From Spirogloea muscicola (lineage: Eukaryota > Streptophyta > Zygnematophyceae > Spirogloeales > Spirogloeaceae), in NCBI GenBank assembly GCA_009602725.1, contig WELB01000161.1:155972-198999 (forward strand): DNA of 43,028 nucleotides, written 5' to 3'. Below are positions 30,972 to 41,804 of this stretch, piece by piece. Position 1 is the stretch's first letter. Each line of letters begins with the position of its first letter. The notes under the pieces were generated by a model, which was not told the DNA's origin, ran no database searches, and saw only the letters and a list, made by a program, of their open reading frames with translations. Made by a program: the position numbers and the translations under genes.

Positions 30972-31876
30972 CTGCAGCGGATTGGGCACAGGCAACGGCC
31001 AAAAAGATAAGGGGGGTTGCTATGGCTCCAGTCACTTGTTGCAGGCCGTGGTCATATCAAGCGCCGCTGCAGTGGCCGTTCTTGCGACGCCAAGCTGGGC
31101 GACCATATAAGGGGTGGCCATCGAACAAGAGCAGGCGTGGCACTCATCCGATGTACGCCACACTTACCGATAGTGCTGCGTATCAGGCTTTCGTGGACGC
31201 TCTTGTCCGCAATCAGATCCAGTATGGCCTGGGCAAAGCGCTGGATGCGCGTCGCCTTGGATCCTGCGGCAGAACGACGTTTCATCGGCTTTGCACCCGC
31301 CACGTGCTGAGAAGAGGCGTCGAGAGTCTTGAGGATGACTCGAGCAGTGCGTGGCTTCTGCGATCGTCGGAGCGCCTCGTAATGGCGGTCAGCAGCGGTC
31401 CGAAGCAGGCGCATGGCAGAAGGTGGCGGCACCGCTGCAGCTGCAGCGGGGCAGGCTCTCACTCTCAGGACGCCGGGCGCGGGAGGCCGTACGGGTCGGG
31501 GCGCAGTGCGGTCGGGAGACTGGACCTCCTCGCAGGCGACGAGGGCCAGGCGCGCGAGGCGGTCGAGGCCGGCGGCGGAGCTGCAGGCGGGGAAGGCGGC
31601 GGCGGGCGGGAGCTGGGAGGTGCAGCGCGTGAGCGTGGAGGCGCTGCTGGCGTCGGTGTCGGGGAGGGGCGGCGGGGAGGGCGCGGCGGCGGCGCAGCAG
31701 CAGCAGCAGCAGCAGCCGCGGGCATGGGGAGGCAGCGAGGCGGCGGNACCCCCCCTCCATCCCCGCCCGTGGCGCCTCCCACCAGCTCCTCGGGTGCCCC
31801 ACACCGGCGCCCTCGTGCCCGGCATCGGGATCGGGAGCGCCGACCGGCCTGTCTGCTGCTGCCAGCCCGCTAGCAT
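30972..31876 (-). CDS. putative N-terminal exons, possibly of the channel gene
   Basis: Two minus-strand exons can be argued: 31876-31168, ending at a strong GTAAGTG donor, and 31034-30972, ending at GTAACA. Phases agree: 31168 leaves one base and 31034 supplies two. The first exon is Ala/Pro/Arg-rich, like an organelle-targeting or disordered N-terminus, then becomes helical (RIQRFAQAILDLIADKSVH). The second encodes a hydrophobic segment, TGAIATPLIFLAVACAQSAA, which could be a membrane helix. The position upstream of the channel exons, on the same strand, fits an N-terminus, but no family motif proves it. An N at 31747 falls in the first exon. The ATG at 31876 is provisional. It could also be an unrelated gene. 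Confidence 0.4.
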
Positions 31877-32316
31877 CCCGTTGCCGTCGGGCCTCCTCCT
31901 CCTACACCCATGCAGCTCTTCGCCTGCGCCTGCGCCACTTGATTTCGCTCGACATTGCAAGCAGACCTTGTCATATCATACACGTGCCTTGTGGGGTCTC
32001 CCCTGAGCGGCACGGTTGCACTTGCACGACATTCAGATCCATGGTTCCGCCCTCCTTGTGTTTGCCTAGCTCGGCTCATGCATACGAGAGCGCATGTGTC
32101 CACGCCATCGCCGGATCGAACCTCACCACAAGGGCGTGATAGCGAGGGTCTCAATATGCTGTGCTTGTATAAGAGTGGTTCATGGTCACGAGCAGGACGT
32201 TAGTCTTGCACGCTTGCTCGCTTCCATGACATAGCTTTGTTGGCATTGCCTATCACTTTGAACAGCCCGGCCCAGATCCTTTTTTCCAGCCTGGGCTGTC
32301 CTGCACTGCGCTTGTC

Positions 32317-32398
32317 GTTACAACATTGCTACAGCTCACAGCTCACCGAGTCGCTTCGTTACAGCATTGCTACAGCTCACAGCACACCGAGTCGCTTA
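32317..32398. repeat. 41-bp tandem duplication
   Basis: The unit starting GTTACAACATTGCTACAGC (32317-32357) repeats as GTTACAGCATTGCTACAGC (32358-32398) with only a few differences. It is a local duplication; no matching copy was seen elsewhere. Confidence 0.85.
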
Positions 32399-32968
32399 CG
32401 CAAACAACACGACTTGCCTCATATTTATGTTTATCCTTTTCAAGGTGGGGCCTGGAGCTTCTGCCAAAACAATCATGCCGTCGCACCTGGATGGTCGGTG
32501 CCACAGGCTATCCTTCAAGTGGCAGCAAACTCATATCCACAGTGCTGAACGTCCATGCTCTGGACATGCTGGTGACTATTACGTCCTCACCTTGGCCACA
32601 CAGCAACGGCCGCAGCAGCCCAGGGTCGAAGTGGTTATTGCTCGGCCCAACTCTCCTCGTGCGCCATCCAACACCCCTCCTCACGTACCCTCTTCTTGAC
32701 GTTCTCTATAGCTGCTCTTGTCTATGCGTTGCATGCACTTAAGTGGACCTATCAGTAGTGGCAGGCCTTCGCCTTATATTTATATGCCAGCCAACCCGGA
32801 GCATGACTGTAGCCTGGGCTTCCACAAAGGAATTCCTACGTAAGGCACTTGGCTTGTCTTTCGCTGTTGGGAGCTCTCGCTTTGCTGAGCCCTACTCGGC
32901 CCCGAGCCCTACAGCAAAGCGCTTGCTCTCACCAACCTGTGAAAAGAAGCAAGCGCGGCCACATTAAT

Positions 32969-33002
32969 CGGTGGCCGGGAGAGGCCAGCCCAAAGGAATG
33001 GA
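32969..33002 (-). repeat. dispersed repeat family B, short copy
   Basis: On minus, CCATTCCTTTGGGCTGGCCT is followed by the closing arm CCCGGCCACC. It matches the hairpin core of family B only. Confidence 0.6.
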
Positions 33003-33265
33003 AGCAGTGCGCTCTAGTGACGCATTTCCTCTGTCTACTTTTCCGCTTCGTTTTCGTGAAGTACAGATCATTGAGCATCCAGCGCAAAGGCATGGGTAGT
33101 CAAGTCGTTGTTAGCACCTTCCGGCCCCTCCGAATCTTGATCAATGGGCTGGCCTTACTTGGAAGAGCTGTTCCAGCTGAGGGGAGATCAGTAGACAGCA
33201 GTCAAGAGACTCTTTATGCCCTCGCTCAAGTCTTCCGAATGCATTTGGCCATCTCGATGCAGCGG

Positions 33266-33367
33266 TCCCTTGCCTTCGCGGTTCACTTGCGCGCAGGCCG
33301 AGCTTTAGCGGTGGCCTCCAGCTTCCGTCAGGGCGACGTCTTTCCGCCGTCTAGCTACTCAGACTTG
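33266..33367 (+). repeat. dispersed repeat family C, copy 2
   Basis: Translates as HLRAGRALAVASSFRQGD, then an SDL-containing end. It matches copy 1 (29262-29372, minus) at the protein level but is diverged in nucleotides. It is followed by GACTAGAGGTTACTGAGCG, which recalls the family A loop. Confidence 0.5.
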
Positions 33368-33430
33368 CATCTCCTGACTAGAGGTTACTGAGCGTTCCCT
33401 GGCTGATGTCTTAGTCCAAGTCCTTCGCAC

Positions 33431-33690
33431 TCCGGCTCCTTCAGACCTTGTCCATTCCTTTTGGCTGGCCTTTCCCAGCCACCAGTCAATCTAGCCGCGC
33501 TTTCTTCTTTATGCTCAACAAGCAATCACACCGGGACCGGGTGGAAGTCTCCTCCGCCCGGTACTGTTTCGCCAATCACTGCACTGTCACTTAGCTGGGA
33601 ACCAGAGACGAAAAAGGAAGCTCGTCCAAATAAGGTAGTGGCTGAGAAAGGCCAGCCCAGAAAGTGTGGACAAGGTCCAACGAGCCGGAA
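33431..33690. repeat. inverted pair of family B units (foldback arrangement)
   Basis: A plus copy (33431-33483: CAGACCTTGTCCATTCCTTT, then GGCTGGCCTTTCCCAGCC) faces a minus copy (33638-33690, ending GGACAAGGTCCAACGAGCCG). The arms are about 50 bp and inexact, separated by about 155 bp. It resembles a foldback or MITE-like unit about 200 bp upstream of FPG. Confidence 0.65.
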
Positions 33691-33898
33691 GGCGCCTAAC
33701 GAACACAGCTATGCACGAGACTACAGCGAAGGGGGAGCTTAACAAACCCGAGTTAACAGGAGGTCGGAGTAACTTGCAGCCCAATAGATGGCCCGCCGCG
33801 AGCAGGACAGCAGGAAAGCATCGGTCAGCAGTTCTTTGCTCGCCTCCCTTCCCTTGCGCCACCCCGCCCAAGGCGGGCCCCTGCGTGCCCCTGCCAGC

Positions 33899-36800
33899 AT
33901 GCCGGAGCTGCCCGAGGTGGAAGCTGCCCGGCGATCCGTGCAGCAGCACTGCGTGGGCCGCCGCATTGCCAGCGCAGTCGTGGAGGCCGACTCCCTCGTC
34001 ATCGATGGCATCTCCCCCCAGCAGCTCCGTGACGGCCTCGTTGGCCGCGTCGTCACTGCCGCCGGCCGCAAGGGCAAGAACCTGTGGATGGAGCTCGACC
34101 GTCGACCGTGGCCCACCTTCCACTTTGGTAAGGCCTTCCACATGCCCTCACACGTGCACCCACTTTGACACTGAGCTCTTTAGGGTGCAGCTGTGAGGTC
34201 GGACATGCTGCCACTCCACGTGCTTGCAGAGTCTCGGTAGCCAGCTGTGTGGAAAAGACGCCTGGCCCTGCCATGCCAGTTGCCTCCTTGTCAAGGTGCT
34301 CGAGGGCGTCTGACATTGTGCTGGCCTGGCAGGCATGACGGGTCACATCATGATCCAGGGCGAGCATGTGGCGCAGTACATGAGGTCGCGGCTCTACAAC
34401 CTCTCCTAGAAACTGGCGCTTTCAAAGCGAGAGGCTGTGGGTGCCAACCTTACCAGTCGCAGGCACTTTGACGACGCCCCATCATCTGGCAGGGTCTTAC
34501 ATCCTCTGCTGGCAATGCCTCGCAGAGGGACCAAGAAGGACCCGTCTGACTGGCCTCCCAAATTTCACAAGCTGGTCTTCAAGGTACACGCACTGATGCC
34601 ACTTGTTTGAATCTCAGCATGCAAGCGTGTTGAGATGTTCCAGCATTCAGCTCCGCGCCAGCAACTCCATCTGCCACTTTGGTCAACTGGTCCAGCATCC
34701 TACCATCATCCTGCAACCCTGAGCAGTAGAAGGGGCTGGCTTGTTTGTCATATTCGTTCGCCTTGGCTTCAGTCAAAGTCATATACGTAAGGACGCTTGG
34801 TGATGGTTCACTCGACCCCGCTCATAGATGGATAATGATGTTGAGGTGGCCTTCTGTGACGGCCGGCGGTTGGCACGTATTCGCCTTCTTGATGACGTAG
34901 GTAATGCTCATATCCTCCAGCTCTTGTTCATCTCCAATTTTCATTGGCATGGTTCGTTGATCACGAATAAGCTGCAGAAGCTGAGTCCATTGTGACGTCA
35001 CATTGTTTTGCCTCCACCGACGCCTTCCCTGCTCCACATTATCTACTGCTATGCAGCCCGTCATGACCCCACCCATATCTGAGCTTGGTTGGGATGCGCT
35101 TTTGGAGCTTCCCGACCCCCTGGATTTGGCTTCGCAAGTGACCAAGCGCAAAGCCCCAGTGAAGGCCGTTCTTATGGACCAGGTGAGTCTGGGCCCCTTC
35201 TGCAGCTGTGCGCGAGTGATCCTTACTCTTGCTCCTTACTTATTCTGCACCCCTGTCTCTAAACCCCTGTGTCTCTATATCCATATCAGGCATCAGCAGA
35301 CCCTGCAAGAGGTCAGTGCTGAATGACGATAACGTGCTCACTGCATGTGTGTCTGGTCAGCAGGGTGTCGCAGCTGGGATCGGCAACTGGGTTGCCGATG
35401 AAGTACTGTATCAGGTGACTATGTTGCTTGTTGACAATTTTACAAGCTTGTGGGGCCGATTGCAGCACGGAACATATAATGGTCTTAACAATTCAGATAG
35501 GGGTCTCTTAACGTAATTGCGACAAGAGCTGAGATTAATGCCAGTGCAAACTACTCTGTATAGAAATCTGCAGGGGAGGCTCATGACCAAAAGCACAACG
35601 CTATGCCAGCCCAGCGTGCCCATGATATGAGATAGGCTTTCTACTTATGCATGTGTAGGCCCGTGTTCATCCAGCACAACCGGCCAACACTCTCCTCGCT
35701 GAACAGTGCAAAGGCCTGCATCGCAGCATCAAATACGTAAGAAGACCCCTTGGCCAAGCTTTGCTTGTGAAAGTATACGTGATATTGCAAAAGGATGTAT
35801 ACATTTGACACTGGTAATTGCAAGAGCATGCAGAAGAGGCTGACCTGCACCGTGGACTGTCTTTGACAAGCAGGTGCTAGAAACAGCTGTTAATGCAGGA
35901 TCAGACAGTAAGAACTTCCCAAAGAACTGGTTGTTCCATGTACGCTGGTCCAAGAAGCCCGGGATTCTTGATGGTACCATACCTCACGTAGCTCAGCTGC
36001 CTGGCATCTTGTACTATGCTTAAAATCTGCTGATCGAGGGTTTCACAGGCAGAACATGTGCAGACTACCATGAGTCTGCCTGTAAATGCGTTGATTGAGG
36101 GCTTCTCTGCCACAGTGTGTGCTTATGGCGATGTCAACTTACCTTGATCTTGTGTTGCTACACTCACCAGGGCAAAAGATCCACTTTGAGACTATTGGTG
36201 GACGAGTGAGTTTCTGCTTCCTTGGCTTCAGCTCAGCAGCTGCGTAGAAACTCAACATTGAGCAAGCACTGAGGGTGCCAAGTCTTACGGGTCTTGGTCA
36301 CGTGCTTGCGGTGGTCTCGATGGCTGACTAAGTATTAAGGTGGTTGTGGCAGACCTCTGCATTTGTGCCTGCTATTCAGAAGTTGCCTTCGGGTTTGGTT
36401 GAGAATGACAAGCCCAAGAGGGCAGCCAAAAAGAGGAAGAAAGAGGATGGTGACAAGGACGTAGGAGGTGAGCCAGTAGCCAATGCCGAGGAAAAGCCGA
36501 GGAAGAAGGCAGGTGGTGCGAGAGGCGCAAAGAGTTCAAGCAGCAGAGAAGCTAAGGCAAGGGCCATGGAGGAGCCAGAGGTACTGCATCAGCAAGACCT
36601 AACTCTGGAGGGCAACATGCCTGCAACGCAGAGGAGGAAACGTGGAGTTGCTCGTGCTGCACTGAAGCAGGCAGGTGAGGAGGGAGAGAAAAGAGCACCT
36701 GTGAAGATTGCAAAGCACAGACGACAGGCATCAGCGGCGGCCGAGGAGGCCAAAGAAGATCCCCTCAGGGGTTCTTCTGCTGACAGGAGAGCCTCAAGAA

Positions 36801-37033
36801 GTAGATCTGCTCCTGCAGCAGCTGCTCTCAAGACAGAAGTGGAGTTCAAGCCAGCTCCACGTCAAAGGGCGCAGAAGGCTAGGCCACATAACGTCAACAA
36901 GGAGACACAGGCTGGGCTCTCTAAGGCTCGTGGGGTTGCCCAGAATAAGGTGAGCAAGGCAAAGGCTGCCGGTGCGGCAAGTAAAGTCCCAGCCAGGCGC
37001 GGCAGGAGTACCGTCAGGCAGAAACGGGGCTAA
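33899..37033 (+). CDS. FPG1: plant-type formamidopyrimidine-DNA glycosylase
   Basis: Bifunctional glycosylase/AP lyase that removes oxidised purines and ring-opened bases in base-excision repair. Exons: 33899-34127, 34333-34384, 34463-34583, 34828-34896, 35057-35182, 35364-35414, 35659-35736, 35874-35973, 36171-36205, 36353-37033 (TAA); 513 residues, phases agree. After Met removal the N-terminus is PELPEVEAARR, with the catalytic Pro and Glu; Lys60 lies in GRKGKNLWMEL. Other landmarks: FGMTGHIMIQG, VPPISELG-like PPISELGWDALL, GIGNWVADEVLYQ (helix-two-turn-helix) and IHFETIGGRTSAFVPAIQK, the plant zincless finger with its Arg in place of the bacterial zinc finger. The final exon adds about 200 Lys/Arg/Ala-rich residues, a likely DNA-binding or nuclear tail. 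The 34385-34462 intron has a weak GTCGCG donor and contains an in-frame TAG. Confidence 0.93.
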
Positions 37034-38032
37034 AGTTGGTGCGTGTCTTGATATCACTCTGCCTTGGGCCTTGGACTAAGCACTGTGCCATTGATGCTGA
37101 GTCATGGTCACAGTGCTCTTTGAAAGCTTGCTATGCCCAGCATGCATCATGTGAAAACGAGCTTTGCACCCTAGCAGCATGTCACGCTGTTGAAAGCAGA
37201 ACATGGGTTTCAGAAAGCTACGTGTGATACATGGCAGATGTGACTTGACCGTATTTGTCGTGTTGTTGATTGCTGGTCAGTAGGTCCACCGACATCAGCA
37301 ATTGAGCACGTCCTTCATGTATAGACAAGAACATGCAGAGTCTGACTACCCTAAAGTGCTACCCTGACACTTAGCCAGGTCCACCATGTCAGAATTGGCC
37401 GGCTGCTCTTGCGTGGATTGAAATTGCCATTGCCAAATCCCCACCCATTCCGGCAGTTTTTATGTTTGGCTAAGTACAACTATCATAATTGAAGAACGTA
37501 CTCATGTGCCCTGCTTTGGCGGAGACTGCTCCTATGTTCTCTGCAGCAACTTCTGGTACTGTTTGATCTTCCTGCAGAGTGATGTACGAAATGTAGACAA
37601 TGGAACCTCAGACATGTCAGACAGTAGGTATTTTCACTACTGTGCAAAGGGCAAAGCCTGCTGCGCTGTTTCATGCCTTCTCGGCCTCCTGAAATTGTGC
37701 TCCTGAAGCTGGCTTTGGCAGCTTAAAGAACTATCACTCGCTCATACCTCGATCTAAATCAGGGTTCTCCTCAGCCCTCAAGGCAGATTGAAAATTGTAT
37801 GGATGAGGAGAGTGGAAGAAAGCTTGAGCTATTGGGGGCCCAAAAAATGGCCCAGTCTCAACCCACAAAGTCAAGGACCAACAAGCATCTCTGCCCTCCA
37901 TTACAAGCATTGGCATACTCTCTGATCAAAGGAGTTGCAGCTGTGCTTCGTTTGTCAACATCTGAACCCCTCACCAGGGCTTACATCTGATGTACCTGAT
38001 ACCTGAATGTGATGACGTGAGTACAAGCACCA
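37034..38032. other. intergenic between convergent FPG and AATF genes
   Basis: Only 3' flanks of two convergent genes. No conserved coding segment, RNA gene or window-wide repeat was recognised, and no TGTAA was seen close after the FPG stop. Confidence 0.5.
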
Positions 38033-41000
38033 TTAAACACTCCTGGCAACAGCGGCCTGGCTGAACAAGCCTGCAAATAGTGAGTCAGCAAGAGGCGGTA
38101 TTTCCCTGGGCTCTGGTGCCATGAAGTTGACTAGTGGTTGATGGACTGTGTACCTGTATGACAATGTTAGTGCAGAACCATCAGCAAAGTGAATTCAGAT
38201 ATTGTTCAGATTCAGACCAAGCCACAAGTGCAAGTTCATTGGGCAGTCCAGGTACGCTGCCTGCAACCGACTTGAACCTGCTCACTCAGGCAGGCACCAG
38301 CTAGTGGTACCTGATCTTGCGGCCTTTAGAAGCTCTTCGGTCAACGACCTTCCTCTTGCTACTGCGGACTCTGTCCCCGCCCAAATCCCTGATACCTGCC
38401 AGTCCCAGGCGACCCAAAGCAGGTCCAAACTGACTTAGGCCAGCTGCTGGAGCCAAGGCACAGTACGACCCTTGGGCTGCTAACAACGCAACAACTAAAC
38501 TGCAGGCCGGTGTGCTCACCTGCCGCAGCGCTGGATGTTTCCAGGAACTCGCTGAGGAGGTGCGTGTAGAAGTCACCGTCATCGAAGGTGTCAGGGTTGC
38601 CATCTTCACTTTCAGCCTCTACAACAACCTGATCTGCCTGCCAATTGCTCAGAGATGGCAAATTAGGACAGAGCAGCTTGGCAGGCACCTTGGCAAAAGA
38701 TCAGCGATGAAAGCAAAGAGTTCTAAGTAAGGTGGCAGGGGGGTTACCTGGCCAAGGATGCGCGCATCCAATGCCCTGAGCTGGGACCTGGCAATGAGGC
38801 GCTGTGGATGGAGCATGGCACCTGCCACCTGCTGTGACACACTCTGCACAGACACAAGTTGCCCAATAGTTCAGCGGATCAAGTCAGAGCATGCTTGTAA
38901 CTGGCCTAGCCGCAGGTTGATGTGCTAGATCAAGCTCTCCAGTACCTGGTTGAGGGCGCATAGTTTGCCATGGGAACCACTTGAGAGTAAACCTTTCTGC
39001 TGCCACCTGTCGATGGCTGCCGAGCAGAACGGGTGGGTTCTGTGACACAGGGATCAAGGCAGACAATCAGACCTGTATCTCCAGTAAGCAACAGATCAGC
39101 AACTCAGTGCATTGCACGTCTTGCAATTACACACGACCGAGTCGACGTCATATAGTTCCTTGACCTGGACAACAATCTGCTGCTAGTCCTTCAAGGCTCC
39201 AACTCCTGGGGCGTGAAGCTCACCTCGAGTACAGGGATGTTAATTGCCGCCACAGGTCATCCAAGTGATTGGGGACAATACCTGGAATATCTGATACATT
39301 GCCAGGTTGTGCTTACTACTATGAGTAGAAGCAAGATGGTGCTACGGAAGGTCACTGGAAGCTCTCGACAGGAAGAAGATGAAGACGAGCATCAAGCTTC
39401 AGACCTGGAGGAGGCTGACCACCTTCCACAGCTTGCCCAGCAGCTGCCTGAACAGCTGGATTCTGCTCAATGAGGGCCTGCAAAGATTGCCATCAGTCAC
39501 TCAGTTAGCTGAAGGTTTGGTTCACGCAGTGGAAATTGACGGTCTGCAAGATGGTGGTCTGGCGCACAGCCAATAAGCTCTGCTCGGTCAGACCTCCTGC
39601 AAATCCATCAGCAAGTTCACAGTGTCCTTGGCAGCAACAGCGAGCTTGCTGAGAGCAACATCGGTAGCTCCATCCGCCTTGCACAATGCCTTCATGGTGT
39701 CTGACTGCGACAGCGGCAAACAGATGATGACGATCGACAAGGTCAGCATACGTGCAAGCCTGTAAGTGCAACCAGTGGATGAACACAGAGACGAGTAAGG
39801 AAGTGGCAGTGGGCATGTCTCAATCACCAACGGCAGCCGATTTGAGGCATTGAGGCACTTTTGCAAAGCAATGCGAATTTCCAGAATACGCTCCCACAGT
39901 GCCTGCCATGCAAATTACAAATGTGTCATTCTCATCTTTCTGTTTTCAAGGGTCTACATCCACATTCTGCCTTCCTAAATGCGGCGCACTTCCAACGAAC
40001 TAAGTCCAGCTTTGAGCAATATATCTTTTTCACTAGCAGCATGACACGTCCCCTATGTCATCTTCAAGTAAGAACTTCTGCTGCTACTGTCTTGACCTCA
40101 TCGCTTGGTGTTATAGTCTTTGTCCATCTTGGTTATTGTTGTCAAACCAACTACTCAATCATCAGTTGATGCCACCCTTAAATCACAGTGCAGCTGACTT
40201 ACTTGCTGTTGTGCTACTGCTTTGCCTTTCTCAACGTGTGCAGCTCCTTGCCTCTGCACCTGCATCAGCATCTGCCTGCAGCCCGCAGGTCAGGTGGGCT
40301 GCCATCAGCAATTACCCTGACCATGCACCAGTCACCAACTCCAAATTATTGAGGGCACAAGTGGAGCAAGCGCGAGAACCCCCCACACATCGTCCTGGTA
40401 GGCATCGGTTCCACTAGTGCAGCAGAGAATTGCAGGCTGCGAGGTACTCATGCGGCGCTAGGGAGGTAGTGCCAGCCTCCAAGCTGGGCCTTGTATGCAA
40501 GAGCAGCACAGGAGCAGTCTCACGAGGTGAGCAAAGCGAGCCATACTCTTCCTCCTGCTGCAGCTGCTCGTACTCGCGCGAAAGTTGCGCCAGCTCCTCG
40601 TCCTCAGCCACACGAGCGCCAGCAGCGTGCATCTGCTTGTGCCCAGCAATGGTGGCATGAGTGGCGGAGGCGCAGGCGCCAGCTATGCTCCCCAGGAGCC
40701 AGTGAGGAAAGCGTCAGCAATGGCAGCTGCAGCAGCAGTGGTGGCACTTGCAGCAGCAACTGTGACAGCTGCGTCGATCAGGATGGAGCAGGGACTGGGA
40801 GCGTGAGCAGTGTGGGAAGCGCACTCGGCTGGTGCTGCCTGCACCCCCATCCTCCTCCTCCTCCCCCTCCTCCCCCTCCTGGCCCTCGTCCTCCTCCTCT
40901 GCCCCTGCATCCTCTCCCTCGTCCCCGTCGCCATCCTCACCGTCGCCGGCGCCCTGCTCCAGGGCACGGCGGCTGGCCTTGCGCCCGGCGTAGAGGGGGC

Positions 41001-41567
41001 CAGGCTCATGAAGCTCGCCGCGCATGAGCAGCCGTGGTTCAGGGTCCCTGTGCAGGAATTGGGGTTTAGCGCCCGAGGCAGCAGTGGAGCGAGGCGGGCG
41101 CTCGACGCAAGCGGGGTGTAGGATCGCGCGCGCGCCGAGCGGGTAGCGCACCTGGCGGGCCGAGCGGGAGGGCGCGCGCCGTCATCGTCGTCGCTGCCGT
41201 CGCTATGCGAGCCCTCATCGCCGCTGGAGCTGGGCTGGCGGGCACCAGAGGCGTCGGGTTGGCCGGACGAGGCGCCGTGGAGCGCGTGGCGGCGGCCGAG
41301 GGGTGGAGCGCCGTCGTAGAGGCCGAAGTCGAGCGCCTCAGGGTCGACGCCTGAGCGGGGCCCGTGGGGGGAGTCAGGAGGCAGGCGATGGCGAGAGCAC
41401 GGAGATGGCAGCGCCAAGCCCTGAACCCATGGAGAGGGCGTGGCCAGGCAGCGCGCGAGGAGGCGAGCGGGCAGCTGACCAGAAGGGAGGGCGCGCCGGG
41501 GGGCGGGGTTGCGCATGTCCGCCAGTGCGGCTGCCAGCGGGCGGCGGCCACTCGTCAGCGGCGCCAT
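38033..41567 (-). CDS. AATF: AATF/Bfr2-family ribosome-biogenesis protein
   Basis: Nucleolar factor of the small-subunit processome (yeast Bfr2; human AATF works with NGDN and NOL10) acting in early 18S rRNA maturation. Well-supported minus-strand exons: 40259-40203, 39902-39828, 39704-39594, 39477-39405, 39282-39224, 39006-38946, 38843-38748, 38637-38520, 38443-38311, 38153-38033 (TAA). Upstream exons near 41567-41150, 41054-40847 and 40632-40524 are approximate. Motifs in order: LYAGRKASRRAL before a Glu/Asp-rich run, DEELAQLSREYEQLQQEEE, ALWERILEIRIALQKCLNAS, GKLCALNQSVSQQVAGAML, PDTFDDGDFYTHLLSEFLE, KRKVVDRRASKGRKIRYTVH and LVNFMAPEPREIPPLADSLF. Phases do not close between 39224 and 39006, so a small exon of length 3n+2 is probably missing there. 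The ATG at 41567 is provisional. Confidence 0.87.
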
Positions 41568-41617
41568 GGCCGGGCTCTCGGGGGCCGGAGCGGCCAGCAA
41601 AACGGTGTGTACTAAGA

Positions 41618-41670
41618 GATGGGGAGGCCAAGGGGGGGCAAGTACACAGGCAAGCACATTGACAAAAAGT
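41618..41670 (-). repeat. dispersed repeat family A, 3' fragment
   Basis: On minus, AATGTGCTTGCCTGTGTACT corresponds to the family A tail seen at about 19503 and 580. The hairpin part is absent. Confidence 0.6.
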
Positions 41671-41707
41671 ACGTCACCTAGCGGTAGGGGGGTAAAACGA
41701 AATTAGA

Positions 41708-41765
41708 GTGCGTATGAGTACGGAGGGCCTGAGTGGCCAAGTACAAAGGCAAGCACATTGGCAAA
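41708..41765 (-). repeat. dispersed repeat family A, second 3' fragment
   Basis: On minus, AATGTGCTTGCCTTTGTACT then GGCCACTCAGGCCCTCCGTA matches the tails of copies 3 and 4. With the fragment at 41618 it forms a tandem pair with a spacing of about 100 bp, just upstream of the reverse-transcriptase relic. Confidence 0.7.
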
Positions 41766-41804
41766 TGGCCCCCTTCTCAGCACACTGGCAAATGGCCCCC
41801 TTCA
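41754..41804. repeat. 27-bp tandem repeat
   Basis: CACATTGGCAAATGGCCCCC at 41754 and CACACTGGCAAATGGCCCCC at 41781, each followed by TTC, lie at the junction between the family A fragment and the reverse-transcriptase relic. Confidence 0.8.

Larger units (their letters stand above)
31877..33898. other. intergenic between divergent channel N-terminus and FPG
   Basis: Shared upstream region of two divergent genes, rich in repeats: a 41-bp tandem duplication, family C (33266-33367) and family B copies. No TATA-like or other promoter element could be assigned. Confidence 0.45.

Noticed and set aside
14783-34409. Alternative genetic code with UAG/UAA as glutamine, as in some ulvophycean algae
   Set aside because: Conserved genes use CAG/CAA for Gln, with no TAA or TAG inside conserved blocks. 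AATF ends exactly at a TAA after its conserved C-terminus and FPG ends at TAA. The two lone TAGs fit short introns.
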